The notes: generated by a model not told the origin, from the letters alone. A DNA stretch of 10,650 nucleotides from a bacterium (GCA_016930435.1 JAFGGQ010000104.1:1-10650), one strand, 5' to 3'. Positions 1-9,850 are shown, counted from the stretch's first letter. Made by a program: numbers and translations.

Positions 1-81
1 TCTATTTGTACTTGTAAATTTATGATAATGGATTAGACGTTTTACCAGGGGATATTTAGGTTAAAGGAAAATACAAGGGCG
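1..81. other. Non-coding stretch downstream of the eutN-like gene
   Basis: No coding segment, hairpin with T-tract or recognisable promoter is visible between the eutN-like stop and the window edge. The next gene, if the locus continues, must begin to the left of the window. Confidence 0.4.
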
Positions 82-347
82 CTAATCCAAAATGATCTTA
101 TCCAAAATAGCTATTATCACTGTATCTGCAGAGATGCTTTGGGTATGGTCTATCTGTCGGGTGGCGCTGCCGCTGGTCAAAAGGACGGTATCCCCGATGC
201 CGCTTCCGGAATATCCGCGGCGACAGTATAACATCTCAGCACCATTCCTTTTGGGGACACATCCTTTACCATCATAAGCTTGAAGCCCTGAAGGTCATTG
301 AGCTTGCGGGTAGCCCAAACCTGGCCGATAACTATACCCAATTTCAT
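82..347 (-). pseudogene. Frameshifted EutN/CcmL-family microcompartment vertex protein
   Basis: Read on the minus strand from ATG 347, frame 1 begins MKLGIVIGQVWATRKL, continues with GFKLMMVKDVSPKG and reaches YTVAADI. It then runs into a stop at 177-179, giving 56 aa. From about position 207 a second frame takes over with GSGIGDTVLLTSGSATRQ, then ADTVIIAILDKIILD, ending at TAG 82-84. Joined, the two halves give about 88 aa, the normal size of EutN/CcmL (Pfam PF03319) proteins. The family's conserved blocks appear in order: the VxG N-terminus, KLLLV-like strand, VAxD, GAGxGDxVLL, GSxAR and the VIAIID-like C-terminus. Such pentamers cap the vertices of bacterial microcompartment shells. A single missing base at about 205-210 (TTCCGG on the plus strand) explains the break. 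It could be a real inactivating mutation or a sequencing or assembly error. The ATG has no clear Shine-Dalgarno and lies 57 nt past the cdd stop. Family assignment is strong; whether the gene is truly dead is open. Confidence 0.85.
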
Positions 348-404
348 GACAGCACTATCAGTATCACTCTATGGCAGTAATAAATAAAAATGTCATCAGG
401 CGAG

Positions 405-812
405 TTATCTTTTCCCTTTATTGATCTGAAAATTATTTGGTAATAGCTCTATTAAAGAGAATTTCCGGATCGACCCGTTACCGTTGGCAAGCAATATCTC
501 CATCTCCTCATTGAATTCGGCGATGACCTGCAGGCAGGCTCCACAGGGATAGATAAACTGCTTGGGGTTCTTCAGGCTATCTGAATAAACCAGTATCCTC
601 AGTATCCTTTTTTCACCATTAGAAAGCGCGTTAAATATAGCCACTCTCTCGGCGCAAATGGTTAGTCCGTATGAAGTGTTCTCGATATTGGTGCCGGTAT
701 AAATCCTCTCCGATCCGGATTCTACGGCTGCGCCAACCCGGAATTTAGAGTAAGGGGAATATGAAAACTTGATTACTTCCATGGCGGCTTTTAGTAATTT
801 ATCCTCAATCAT
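405..812 (-). CDS. cdd: Cytidine deaminase
   Basis: A 135-aa homotetramer-type cytidine deaminase, which hydrolytically deaminates cytidine and deoxycytidine to uridine and deoxyuridine in cytosolic pyrimidine salvage. The zinc site is complete: C53 in TICAER with catalytic E55, and C90 and C93 in the PCGAC motif. The N42-I43-E44-N45 segment matches the nucleoside-ribose-binding NxE motif, and SPYSKFRVGAA (19-29) is the usual N-terminal signature. Length is normal for the class (about 130 aa). The start is well supported: AAGGAG at 817-822 lies 4 nt before the ATG, and the gene overlaps the end of deoB by 8 bp, implying translational coupling. With deoB it forms a (deoxy)nucleoside catabolism pair. 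No pyrimidine or purine nucleoside phosphorylase, which would link the two reactions, lies in the window. Confidence 0.95.
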   Translation of the reverse strand: MIEDKLLKAAMEVIKFSYSPYSKFRVGAAVESGSERIYTGTNIENTSYGLTICAERVAIFNALSNGEKRILRILVYSDSLKNPKQFIYPCGACLQVIAEFNEEMEILLANGNGSIRKFSLIELLPNNFQINKGKR

Positions 813-1986
813 AAATCTCCTTCAAAAAGCTGTTCCCCTGACCGGTACCCTTTACCTTAAGGAACTCGGCCAGTGAAGCCCCCACATCGGCAAAGCTCCT
901 GCGAACACCTAAATTTAAACCTTTGCAGCTTTTACAGTAAGCTAACAATGGTACGTACTCCCGGGAATGGTCGGTAGAGGGTGTGGTGGGGTCATTGCCG
1001 TGGTCAGCAGTTATTATCAGCAGATCATGCTCGCCCATATTTTGATAAATTCGGGGCAATTCCTGGTCGAACTGTAATAACCCCTGAGCAAAGCCAGTGG
1101 GATTATTGCGATGCCCCCAAATAGTGTCAAAGTCCCCTAAATTTGTGAATATGAGTCCATCTGAGAGAGAAGCAATAAACTGGATGGTTTTTTCTATGCC
1201 CTCGGTATTTCGGGTAGTATGATAACTCTCGGTCAAACCTTTCCCGTTAAACAGGTCATAAATCTTTCCAATACCCACTACCGGCATTCCAGCGGCTTTA
1301 ATACTGTCCATTACCGTATCGCCGGGGGGATGAAGAGAAAAATCTTTCCGGTCCGGTGTGCGAATAAAGTGCCCCGGTTTACCGGTAAAAGGCCGGGCTA
1401 TCACTCTCCCCACCCCATGGTCGCCCACTAATATCCCGCGAGCTATTTCACACCATTCATAGAGTTTTTCCAAAGTGATTATGTCAAGGTGCGCGGCAAT
1501 TTGGAATACACTGTCTGCAGATGTATAGACAATTGGTTTACCCGTTGATAGATGTTCGTTACCCAATTGGTTGATAATTTCAGTGCCGGATTGGGCATAA
1601 TTACCTAAAATGCCCCTTCCGATAGCGGCAGTGAACCTTGAAATAATTTCGGGTGGGAATCCATCAGGATAAGTAGGAAGGGGCTGTTTTGAGATTAGTC
1701 CCATCAATTCCCAATGGCCTGAAGTAGAGTCTTTGCCGGTAGAGAGTTCCGCCATTTTGCCGAAAGCTCCCATAGGGTTTTTAACTGGTTGTATCCCTTT
1801 CAGGGGGTGAATATTTCCCAGGCCCAATGTTCGGAGATTGGGAAGGTTCAAGCCGCCCAGTAGTTCCGCCGTGTTCGCCAGGGTATTACTGCCCTGATCT
1901 CCATACTCAGAAGCGTCAGGCAACTCACCGATGCCCACTCCGTCAAGTATAATCAAAATTGCTTTATAACTATTTATGATGCCCAT
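805..1986 (-). CDS. deoB: Phosphopentomutase DeoB
   Basis: A 393-aa phosphopentomutase of the alkaline-phosphatase superfamily. It interconverts ribose-1-phosphate or deoxyribose-1-phosphate with the 5-phosphates, joining nucleoside phosphorolysis to the pentose-phosphate and DeoC routes. Metal and catalytic elements are all present: D15 in ILDGVGIGELPDA; T88, the phosphorylated threonine, in GKDSTSGHWE; D287 and H292 in NLGDFDTIWGHR; D328-H329 in TADHGNDP; and H340 in STDHSREY. The cap-domain signature YTSADSVFQIAAH (154-166) is also present. Length matches the usual 390-400 aa. The ATG follows the pcrA stop by 13 nt but has no obvious Shine-Dalgarno, so expression may depend on readthrough or coupling from pcrA. 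The stop codon lies inside the start of cdd. The association with cdd, and with a BMC vertex gene further on, points to deoxynucleoside breakdown rather than replication. Confidence 0.95.
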   Translation of the reverse strand: MGIINSYKAILIILDGVGIGELPDASEYGDQGSNTLANTAELLGGLNLPNLRTLGLGNIHPLKGIQPVKNPMGAFGKMAELSTGKDSTSGHWELMGLISKQPLPTYPDGFPPEIISRFTAAIGRGILGNYAQSGTEIINQLGNEHLSTGKPIVYTSADSVFQIAAHLDIITLEKLYEWCEIARGILVGDHGVGRVIARPFTGKPGHFIRTPDRKDFSLHPPGDTVMDSIKAAGMPVVGIGKIYDLFNGKGLTESYHTTRNTEGIEKTIQFIASLSDGLIFTNLGDFDTIWGHRNNPTGFAQGLLQFDQELPRIYQNMGEHDLLIITADHGNDPTTPSTDHSREYVPLLAYCKSCKGLNLGVRRSFADVGASLAEFLKVKGTGQGNSFLKEIYD

Positions 1987-1999
1987 TTATTATTCAGAC

Positions 2000-4171
2000 T
2001 TAATACTGCACAATTTCCAGGTTGGCGTATTTCAACATAATTTTTTTGATGCCTACGGAATAGAAGCTGATGGTCAGCGTGATGTTGTCTCCCAAGCCCT
2101 GAACTGCCCGGACAACGCCTCTGCCGAAATTGGGATGATAGACCACGGAGTCAGGCTTTACCGGTAGGCGGCCTCCAAAAGTAAAACTAAAACCACGGTT
2201 GGCAACATCTTCTGCTTTGGCCTCTTTTCTTTGGGTTAGCTCGGATGGAATTTCCTTGATAAACCGGGATACCAGATTGTTGAATTCTTCGGTAAAACGG
2301 TGTCTGATTGCGGCCCATGAGATATAGGCTTTCTTTTTGGCCCGGGTTAATACCACATAAAAGAGCCGGCGCTCTTCCTCAATATCGTGATTTTCATCCT
2401 GAGCCCTCATCAGGGGAAATAATCCCTCTTCCATCCCTGCAGCAAATACTACATCAAACTCCAGACCCTTGGCTGCATGCGCCGTCATCAGGTTAACCAG
2501 TTCCTCCCGTTCCTGCCATGTATCGATGTCCGTGATCAGTGAAACCTGCTGAAGGTAAGCTTGCAGACTGGCATTTTCATGGTTTTCCCGGGTAAAGGAA
2601 TGAGCGTCTGCCACGAATTCCCCGATATTGTCTAATCTCGACTCGGATTTTATGTCCTCGGATTCCTGCAGCATTTTAAGGTACCCGGAGCCGTCAAGGA
2701 GCATATCTACTACCTCATCAACGCTGCGATTCCGCGCATATTCCTGAAGATCGTTAATCAGAGCCCCAAAATCCCTGGCTGCGTTGTGCGCTCTTGGGGT
2801 GAGACCCTCAAGTCCGGAATGGATGATATAGTCAAGTATGGACATTTTGCTCTTACGGGCTCCGGTTTCTATTCGCTCCAGACTGACTTTCCCGAGACCT
2901 CGAGGGGGTATGTTTATGATCCTTTTAAGAGCAAGATCATCCTGGGGGTTTGCGATAAGACTGAGGTAGGCTAATACATCCTTTATCTCTGCCCGTTCAA
3001 AAAACTTCACTCCGCCAATCACCGTATATTGAATATTTCTTTTTCTAAGGGCTTCTTCGATCAACCGGGATTGTGCGTTGGTACGGTAAAGTACTGCTAT
3101 CTGACCCCCTTTATAGCCTTTTTCCCGGATCAGCTCCTCGATTGTACTGCCGATGGTCTCTCCTTCCAGCCGGTCATCAGTTAGCTTCAGGACGGTCAAT
3201 GGTTCCCCTCTTTCCGCCTCCGTCCATAATTTTTTGGGGTGTCTTTCACGGTTGTTTTCAACCACAGCTCCCGCGGCATCGAGGATGTTCTGAGTGGATC
3301 GATAATTCTGCTCTAAACGGATGGTCTTTGCGGATGGAAAATCCTCCGTAAAATAAAGAATATTCCCCAGATTTGCACCTCTCCAGCTATATATCGATTG
3401 ATCATCGTCTCCCACTACGGTCAGGTTCTGCCAGGCAGATGCTAAATGCCGCAGGAATTCATACTGGGCGCTGTTGGTATCCTGAAATTCATCTACCAGA
3501 AGATAAGAGAACATTTCCGCATAACGGGTTTTAACCTCCGGGTAATTTTGAAAGAGCTGTACCACGAACATGAGCATATCATCAAAATCTACGGCGTTAT
3601 TTTTTCTTAAGATATTTTGATAAGAGGAATAGACTTCGGATATAATTTTATCGAATGGGGATTTTACTTTTTGCTTATAGCCCTCCGGGTATATAAGGTC
3701 ATTTTTAAGGTTGGAAATGTGATAGAGTATAGATTTGGGTGAGGCCAGTTTGGGATCAAGGTCCATTTCCTTGAAGACATTTTTTACCACACTGAGGGAA
3801 TCTTTCTCGTCGTAGATAGTGAAGTTCGAGGTATATCCCAGGAGATTTATCTGATCCCGGAGTATTCTGCCGCATAAGGAGTGAAAAGTACCCATCCAGA
3901 TTCCCTTGAGGCTTTTATCGTAATTAGAAGCGTCAGAGTAGATAAGTTTTTCGGCCCGTTGCCGCATCTCTCCTGCAGCTTTGTTGGTAAAGGTTACAGC
4001 CAGGATTGAACCCGGGAAAACCCCTATTTCCTGGATCAGGTAAGCGATCTTGTAAGTAAGAACGCGGGTTTTGCCGCTTCCCGCCCCGGCCAATACCAGT
4101 ACCGGACCTTCAGTAGTTGTAACTGCCTCGAGTTGCTGAGGATTTAGAGATTGTTCAAAATTTATACTCAT
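2000..4171 (-). CDS. pcrA: ATP-dependent 3'-5' DNA helicase, PcrA/UvrD family
   Basis: A 723-aa superfamily 1A helicase that unwinds DNA in excision and mismatch repair and strips RecA or stalled complexes from DNA. Motifs run in order: Q motif LNPQQ (9-13), Walker A AGAGSGKT (28-35), Ia TFTNKAAGEM (60-69), Walker B LLVDEFQD (224-231), motif III GDDDQSIYSWRG (254-265), motif IV LEQNYRS (286-292), motif V TAHAAKGLEFD (563-573) and motif VI EEERRLFYVVLTRAK (598-612). The C-terminal VYHPNFGRGVV (677-687) and following strands match the Tudor-like tail that in PcrA contacts RNA polymerase. PcrA and UvrD cannot be separated by motifs alone; the size and tail are compatible with either. The gene starts 44 nt after gyrB. 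No Shine-Dalgarno is evident before the ATG, but no better start exists ahead of the Q motif. Confidence 0.95.
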   Translation of the reverse strand: MSINFEQSLNPQQLEAVTTTEGPVLVLAGAGSGKTRVLTYKIAYLIQEIGVFPGSILAVTFTNKAAGEMRQRAEKLIYSDASNYDKSLKGIWMGTFHSLCGRILRDQINLLGYTSNFTIYDEKDSLSVVKNVFKEMDLDPKLASPKSILYHISNLKNDLIYPEGYKQKVKSPFDKIISEVYSSYQNILRKNNAVDFDDMLMFVVQLFQNYPEVKTRYAEMFSYLLVDEFQDTNSAQYEFLRHLASAWQNLTVVGDDDQSIYSWRGANLGNILYFTEDFPSAKTIRLEQNYRSTQNILDAAGAVVENNRERHPKKLWTEAERGEPLTVLKLTDDRLEGETIGSTIEELIREKGYKGGQIAVLYRTNAQSRLIEEALRKRNIQYTVIGGVKFFERAEIKDVLAYLSLIANPQDDLALKRIINIPPRGLGKVSLERIETGARKSKMSILDYIIHSGLEGLTPRAHNAARDFGALINDLQEYARNRSVDEVVDMLLDGSGYLKMLQESEDIKSESRLDNIGEFVADAHSFTRENHENASLQAYLQQVSLITDIDTWQEREELVNLMTAHAAKGLEFDVVFAAGMEEGLFPLMRAQDENHDIEEERRLFYVVLTRAKKKAYISWAAIRHRFTEEFNNLVSRFIKEIPSELTQRKEAKAEDVANRGFSFTFGGRLPVKPDSVVYHPNFGRGVVRAVQGLGDNITLTISFYSVGIKKIMLKYANLEIVQY

Positions 4172-4215
4172 TAAAACAGAAGGGTATAATGGCCCTGAAT
4201 TTCTGGAAGACTAAC

Positions 4216-6651
<2,436 letters not shown>

Positions 6652-6663
6652 TTATATCTCCTG

Positions 6664-6969
6664 TCACACAAATTTTATATCATTAATCAGGTTGTTGTTC
6701 AATGCCGAGTTCAATTTTTTGAGGATCATAGGTTTTAAATAATGCAATTCCATGCGCCAAACAGGTGAGCTGACCTTGACCAGCATCACACCATTTTCGA
6801 CCCTAAGAGCCTTGCTTTGCAGGGCAATTTTTTCCCCCACTGCCCGTTCCCAATCAAGGCAAGCTTGGTTTTCGCTGAGAGTCCGGTTCCACCCTTTTTG
6901 TTTCAAAGCACGGGTTAAAATGGTACCTAAAGATTCAGGCTGTCGGTTGATCTGATCCCGGAATTTCAT
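6664..6969 (-). CDS. dciA: DciA-family (DUF721) replicative helicase loader/operator
   Basis: A 101-aa DUF721 protein. Members named DciA interact with the replicative helicase DnaB and are thought to replace DnaC/DnaI-type loaders in most bacteria. The family pattern is clear: W40 and V44-G45 in DWERAVGEKIA, the strand LRVENGVMLVKV (55-66), the SSPVWRMEL block (68-75, key W71), and the terminal NDIKFV. Start: GGAG at 6978-6981 lies 8 nt upstream, and the ATG overlaps the recF stop as ATGA (6966-6969), a coupled junction. The position between recF and gyrB is a common site for this gene. No separate dnaC or dnaI loader is seen here. The family call is firm; the helicase-loading role is from family knowledge. 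Confidence 0.9.
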   Translation of the reverse strand: MKFRDQINRQPESLGTILTRALKQKGWNRTLSENQACLDWERAVGEKIALQSKALRVENGVMLVKVSSPVWRMELHYLKPMILKKLNSALNNNLINDIKFV

Positions 6970-8072
6970 GTTACCATCTCCACTATACCGGGTTGATTAA
7001 TCTGGAAGATAATTCCTTCCTGATGTGGTTTAAGAACCAGTGGTTTAGGGCTGGTAATAAAGGTTTGCCCTATGCTGGGAGCCAATTCCAGAAGCTGTTG
7101 ACTATGATAATCATCAAGATCCGAGAAGCAATCGTCGAGCAGCAATATGGGTTCGGAATGGAAATGGTCCGCTAATTCCTTTGCGGATGCCAGGAGAATA
7201 GCCAGGCTGGCCGATCGAGCTTGACCCCATGAACCATATCGCTTTAAAGACCTCCCGCCTAAATTAATTTTAAGATCGTCCCTGTGTGGTCCGGTAAGGG
7301 TTCTGTAAGAGGAAATTTCTTTGCTGTAATTTCGGTTTAAATTGTCTTGAAATAAATCCTCTATCTGGGATTCCTCCTTGAAGTAAAAAGAAGGTGCATA
7401 TCGAATTAGTAATTTTGAATCATCTCGCGAAAGGGCTTGGAAAAAAGTGGCGCAACCGGATTTGATCTTTTCTATAAACTGCACTCTTTTTCTAATCAGG
7501 TAAGCTCCTTTTTCGATAAGTACATCATCGATTGAGGATAATAATACTTTTCCACCCACTACTCCTCCCCTGGCCAGCCTTTCCAGTACCTTGTTCCGGG
7601 ATATCAGGGTCTTGTTATATTTGCCAAGAGCTTCCAGGTATTCAGGATCGGTCTGTGATATGTGTATATCCATGAGTTTCCGGCGATCTGCCGGGGCACC
7701 CCTGACGATGTCGATCTCCTGGTGCCCAATCAGGGTCTGGGTGAAAATCCCCACCAGTTCGGAGGATGATTTTGCTGCCTGGCCGTTTATTTCCACTAAT
7801 TTTTTCCCATCCCTTAAAAATTTTACCTTGATCTCAATATTGCGATCAGATGCTTTTCCACAAACAGTTGACCAATCCTGTTCAAAATTGATAAAATCAT
7901 TATTGGTAGCAGCCCAGGGTGAACGGCCAAAAGCAAGGATATAAATTGCCTCTAATAGATTGCTTTTACCAACCCCATTGGGTCCTAAAATAAGATTTGC
8001 CTTTTTATTGAAATTCAGATTGAGCTTATTATAATTTCTGAAATTACGTAATAGAATCTCCTTCAAAACCAA
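6966..8072 (-). CDS. recF: DNA replication and repair protein RecF
   Basis: A 368-aa SMC/ABC-type ATPase that, with RecO and RecR, helps load RecA at single-strand gaps. Visible elements are Walker A GPNGVGKSN (30-38), the VRGAPADRRKLMD block (123-135) typical of RecF, TLTGPHRDDL (258-267), the ABC signature region SWGQARS (281-287), Walker B ILLLDD (309-314) and D-loop SDLD (317-320). Length is normal for the family (about 360-375 aa). The start is a TTG at 8072-8070, one base after the dnaN stop. It is supported by GGAGG at 8079-8083 inside the last dnaN codons and by an N-terminus (VLKEILLRNFRNY) aligned with the family. The signature has W282 and A285 where many RecFs have Q at both positions (SQGQQR), a mild deviation. 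Confidence 0.96.
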   Translation of the reverse strand: MVLKEILLRNFRNYNKLNLNFNKKANLILGPNGVGKSNLLEAIYILAFGRSPWAATNNDFINFEQDWSTVCGKASDRNIEIKVKFLRDGKKLVEINGQAAKSSSELVGIFTQTLIGHQEIDIVRGAPADRRKLMDIHISQTDPEYLEALGKYNKTLISRNKVLERLARGGVVGGKVLLSSIDDVLIEKGAYLIRKRVQFIEKIKSGCATFFQALSRDDSKLLIRYAPSFYFKEESQIEDLFQDNLNRNYSKEISSYRTLTGPHRDDLKINLGGRSLKRYGSWGQARSASLAILLASAKELADHFHSEPILLLDDCFSDLDDYHSQQLLELAPSIGQTFITSPKPLVLKPHQEGIIFQINQPGIVEMVT

Positions 8073-8073
8073 A

Positions 8074-9198
8074 TTATTCCTCCGGTAGCCGAAGCGGCAT
8101 CAAAATAGAAAGATATTGCTCATTCTCTTTCTGCTCAGCTGGTGTGATCTCAGAGGCAGACAGAGGAGACTTCATCGATAGTTTAACTTCGTCTGCTTCG
8201 ATATGTTCCAGGATCTCTAATAAATAATTACTGTTAAAACCTATTTCAAGCTCATCACCTTTGTAAGCCACATCAACTTCATCATGAGCTTTTGTGCCGA
8301 CCTCAAAATCAGATGAATATGCTCTAAGTTTGGATTCGCTAAGCTCAAATTTGGTCAGGTTTGTCAATGGACTGGCAAATACCTTAACCCGCTTGATAAG
8401 GTCAATCAGCTTGTCTTTGTTAATTATCAATTCTTTGTCGTTATCCTTGGGGATAACCTGCTCGTAGTTAGGGAATTTTTCAGCTATCAGATGCGAAGAT
8501 AAACCGTAATCATTGATGTTAAACAGGATGTTTTTCTCCCCCACGGTTATCTGAAAAGAGCCTTCCGGATAATCATCGGCCAGTTTTTTTAGATGAGTTA
8601 CTGTTTTTCCTGGCAGGAGGAGATCCAGCTCGGGACGGGTATCATCCGTTTCCATATAACGATAGAAGGTTAAACGATGTCCGTCAGTCGCGACCATACG
8701 CATTTCATCGGGTCGGGATTGCCAGTATAAAGCGGAAAGACTTATCCGGGTCATATCGTTGGATATGGCAAATCTGGTTTTCTCGATCATATCACCCAGC
8801 AGGCTGGAGGATATATTGAAAGTATTAATTTGCTTTTGCACAATGTTGAAAGAGGGAAAATCATCTTTCTCGACCCCGGATATCGAATATATACCTTCTC
8901 CCTGCTGAAAGGTAACCTTATTACCTTCAAGATTGAATTCTATTTCTCCTCCTCCAAACTCCCTTATCAGACTAAAAACTCTTTGGCCGGGGACCCCGAT
9001 GGAACCATCCTCTTGTCCTTCAACCTCGATTTTCCCCCACATATAAAGATCCAGGTCGGTACCCTTCAGGAATAAAGTGTTGCCCTCTAATTCCATAAGG
9101 ATGTGGGAAAGCACCGGATTAGTGCTTTTAGCGGGTACGACCCTCATAATATTCTTGACGATCTCAAACATCTTTTTATGATCAAACTTGAAAAACAT
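8074..9198 (-). CDS. dnaN: DNA polymerase III beta sliding clamp
   Basis: A 374-aa beta clamp that dimerises into a ring on DNA and tethers polymerase III and other partners. Three clamp domains fit the length, roughly 1-120, 128-248 and 250-374. Recognisable landmarks are KSTNPVLSHILME (24-36), the KDDFPSF segment (111-117), VATDGHRLTFYR (169-180, the hallmark of domain 2), FPNYEQVIP (242-250), FNSNYLLEIL (321-330) and the C-terminal LMPLRL (366-371), which contributes to the partner-binding pocket. GGAGG at 9203-9207, 4 nt before the ATG, gives the start. It heads the tightly packed run to recF (1 nt apart), dciA and gyrB, and follows an AT-rich spacer with a good promoter candidate. Unusually, dnaA is not directly upstream. 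Confidence 0.97.
   Translation of the reverse strand: MFFKFDHKKMFEIVKNIMRVVPAKSTNPVLSHILMELEGNTLFLKGTDLDLYMWGKIEVEGQEDGSIGVPGQRVFSLIREFGGGEIEFNLEGNKVTFQQGEGIYSISGVEKDDFPSFNIVQKQINTFNISSSLLGDMIEKTRFAISNDMTRISLSALYWQSRPDEMRMVATDGHRLTFYRYMETDDTRPELDLLLPGKTVTHLKKLADDYPEGSFQITVGEKNILFNINDYGLSSHLIAEKFPNYEQVIPKDNDKELIINKDKLIDLIKRVKVFASPLTNLTKFELSESKLRAYSSDFEVGTKAHDEVDVAYKGDELEIGFNSNYLLEILEHIEADEVKLSMKSPLSASEITPAEQKENEQYLSILMPLRLPEE
8079..8083 (-). promoter_or_regulatory. Ribosome binding site deciding the TTG start of recF
   Basis: GGAGG on the minus strand lies within the final dnaN codons, 6 nt before TTG 8072. It supports the unusual start codon, since no ATG or GTG start is available at this position. 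Confidence 0.8.
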
Positions 9199-9362
9199 TA
9201 TACCTCCATTTACTTATGAAATATTATTAATATACATTATATACAAATATAGTCAATGATATTTACATTAATTTTATACATACTTTGGTTATCAGAATGG
9301 CTACATTTGAAGTTGTGAAAAAAGAAAACCTCGTACAAAAATTGATATCTAAAAAAGCCGAG
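9199..9362. other. AT-rich spacer upstream of dnaN
   Basis: This 164-bp spacer is strongly AT-rich and holds the dnaN promoter candidate and a small dyad, ATATTA-T-TAATAT (9221-9233), just downstream of it. I see no cluster of TTATCCACA-type DnaA boxes, so I do not call it oriC. No strong terminator for the upstream gene is seen. Confidence 0.4.
9229..9256 (-). promoter_or_regulatory. Candidate sigma70-type promoter for dnaN operon
   Basis: The minus strand reads TTGACT (9251-9256), a 16-nt spacer, then TATATT (9229-9234). A perfect TATAAT (9236-9241) overlaps the spacer but has no good -35 at its own distance. The site lies 30-58 nt upstream of the dnaN ATG. The whole spacer is AT-rich, so chance matches are possible. 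Confidence 0.5.
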
Positions 9363-9785
9363 TTATTTTAAGAATATAAGCAATTGCTCCCTGATTTCAT
9401 TTAAGGCTATAGGATTTCCCTTAGCAAGATAGGATATAGTTATATCCCGACGGTCCATAATAAGTGATATCTTTTCCTTCATCCTTTGATCGTCAGTCTC
9501 TTCAGCGAATTTCTTAAGATCCGAACATAATGCGCTGGCCATCTTCTCGCCGTTCCCATAGTTTCTGTCCTCAACTTCAAGATACATAAGGGTGAAATCA
9601 GATGCTATCTGCTTGAGTTTTATTTCATAATCAAGTTTTTTACGGAGATCCTCAACTTCAGTATTCAGGTCTTTTACTTCACCACGTAGTCTGGCTACTT
9701 GAATTTTTGGAGGAATAAAACCGATGAGGAATACAATTAGTACACCGACCACGATCAATAGAACCATTTTTCCAATTCCTTCCAT
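9363..9785 (-). CDS. Small membrane-anchored coiled-coil protein, unknown function
   Basis: I do not recognise this protein. The preferred form is 140 aa from ATG 9785: AAGGAG at 9793-9798 lies 7 nt before it, whereas the more upstream TTG (9803) precedes that ribosome binding site and would place it inside the gene. Residues about 7-26 form one hydrophobic helix (MVLLIVVGVLIVFLIGFIPP). An uninterrupted heptad pattern follows, V30, L33, V37, L40, V44, L47, L51, predicting a short coiled coil. The rest (about 55-140) is charged and probably helical, with one cysteine and no catalytic motif. There is no cleavage site typical of a secreted protein, so a single-pass anchor is likely, with orientation unknown. 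It sits alone between the Nudix gene and dnaN, each side having a spacer with a candidate promoter, so it may be its own transcription unit. Confidence 0.7.
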   Translation of the reverse strand: MEGIGKMVLLIVVGVLIVFLIGFIPPKIQVARLRGEVKDLNTEVEDLRKKLDYEIKLKQIASDFTLMYLEVEDRNYGNGEKMASALCSDLKKFAEETDDQRMKEKISLIMDRRDITISYLAKGNPIALNEIREQLLIFLK

Positions 9786-9792
9786 AGTCCAT

Positions 9793-9798
9793 CTCCTT
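9793..9798 (-). promoter_or_regulatory. Ribosome binding site deciding the start of the coiled-coil gene
   Basis: AAGGAG on the minus strand, 7 nt before ATG 9785. It shortens the gene by six codons relative to the longest open frame starting at TTG 9803. Confidence 0.8.
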
Positions 9799-9850
9799 TC
9801 CAATTAGTATTCCTTAAAATACTTTTTTTCGATTTACTAAATGCTATTAC

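Noticed and set aside
205-210. Programmed ribosomal frameshift in the eutN-like gene
   Set aside because: No slippery heptamer, stimulatory hairpin or rare-codon pause is visible at the junction, so mutation or sequence error is simpler.
92-277. Plus-strand 61-codon open frame
   Set aside because: It is antisense to the frameshifted EutN/CcmL gene, whose conserved blocks on the minus strand account for this DNA, and it has no recognisable motif.
4172-4215. Internal promoter in the gyrB-pcrA gap
   Set aside because: TTAGTC and CATTAT are 17 nt apart on the minus strand, but the -35 matches the consensus poorly.
7854-7863. TTTTCCACA, a near match to a DnaA box
   Set aside because: A single copy with one mismatch inside recF coding sequence and no neighbouring boxes.
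9317-9365. Possible terminator after the coiled-coil gene (CTCG/CGAG arms followed by a T-rich tract on the minus strand)
   Set aside because: The stem is only about 4-6 bp with a bulge and a long loop of over 20 nt, too weak for an intrinsic terminator.
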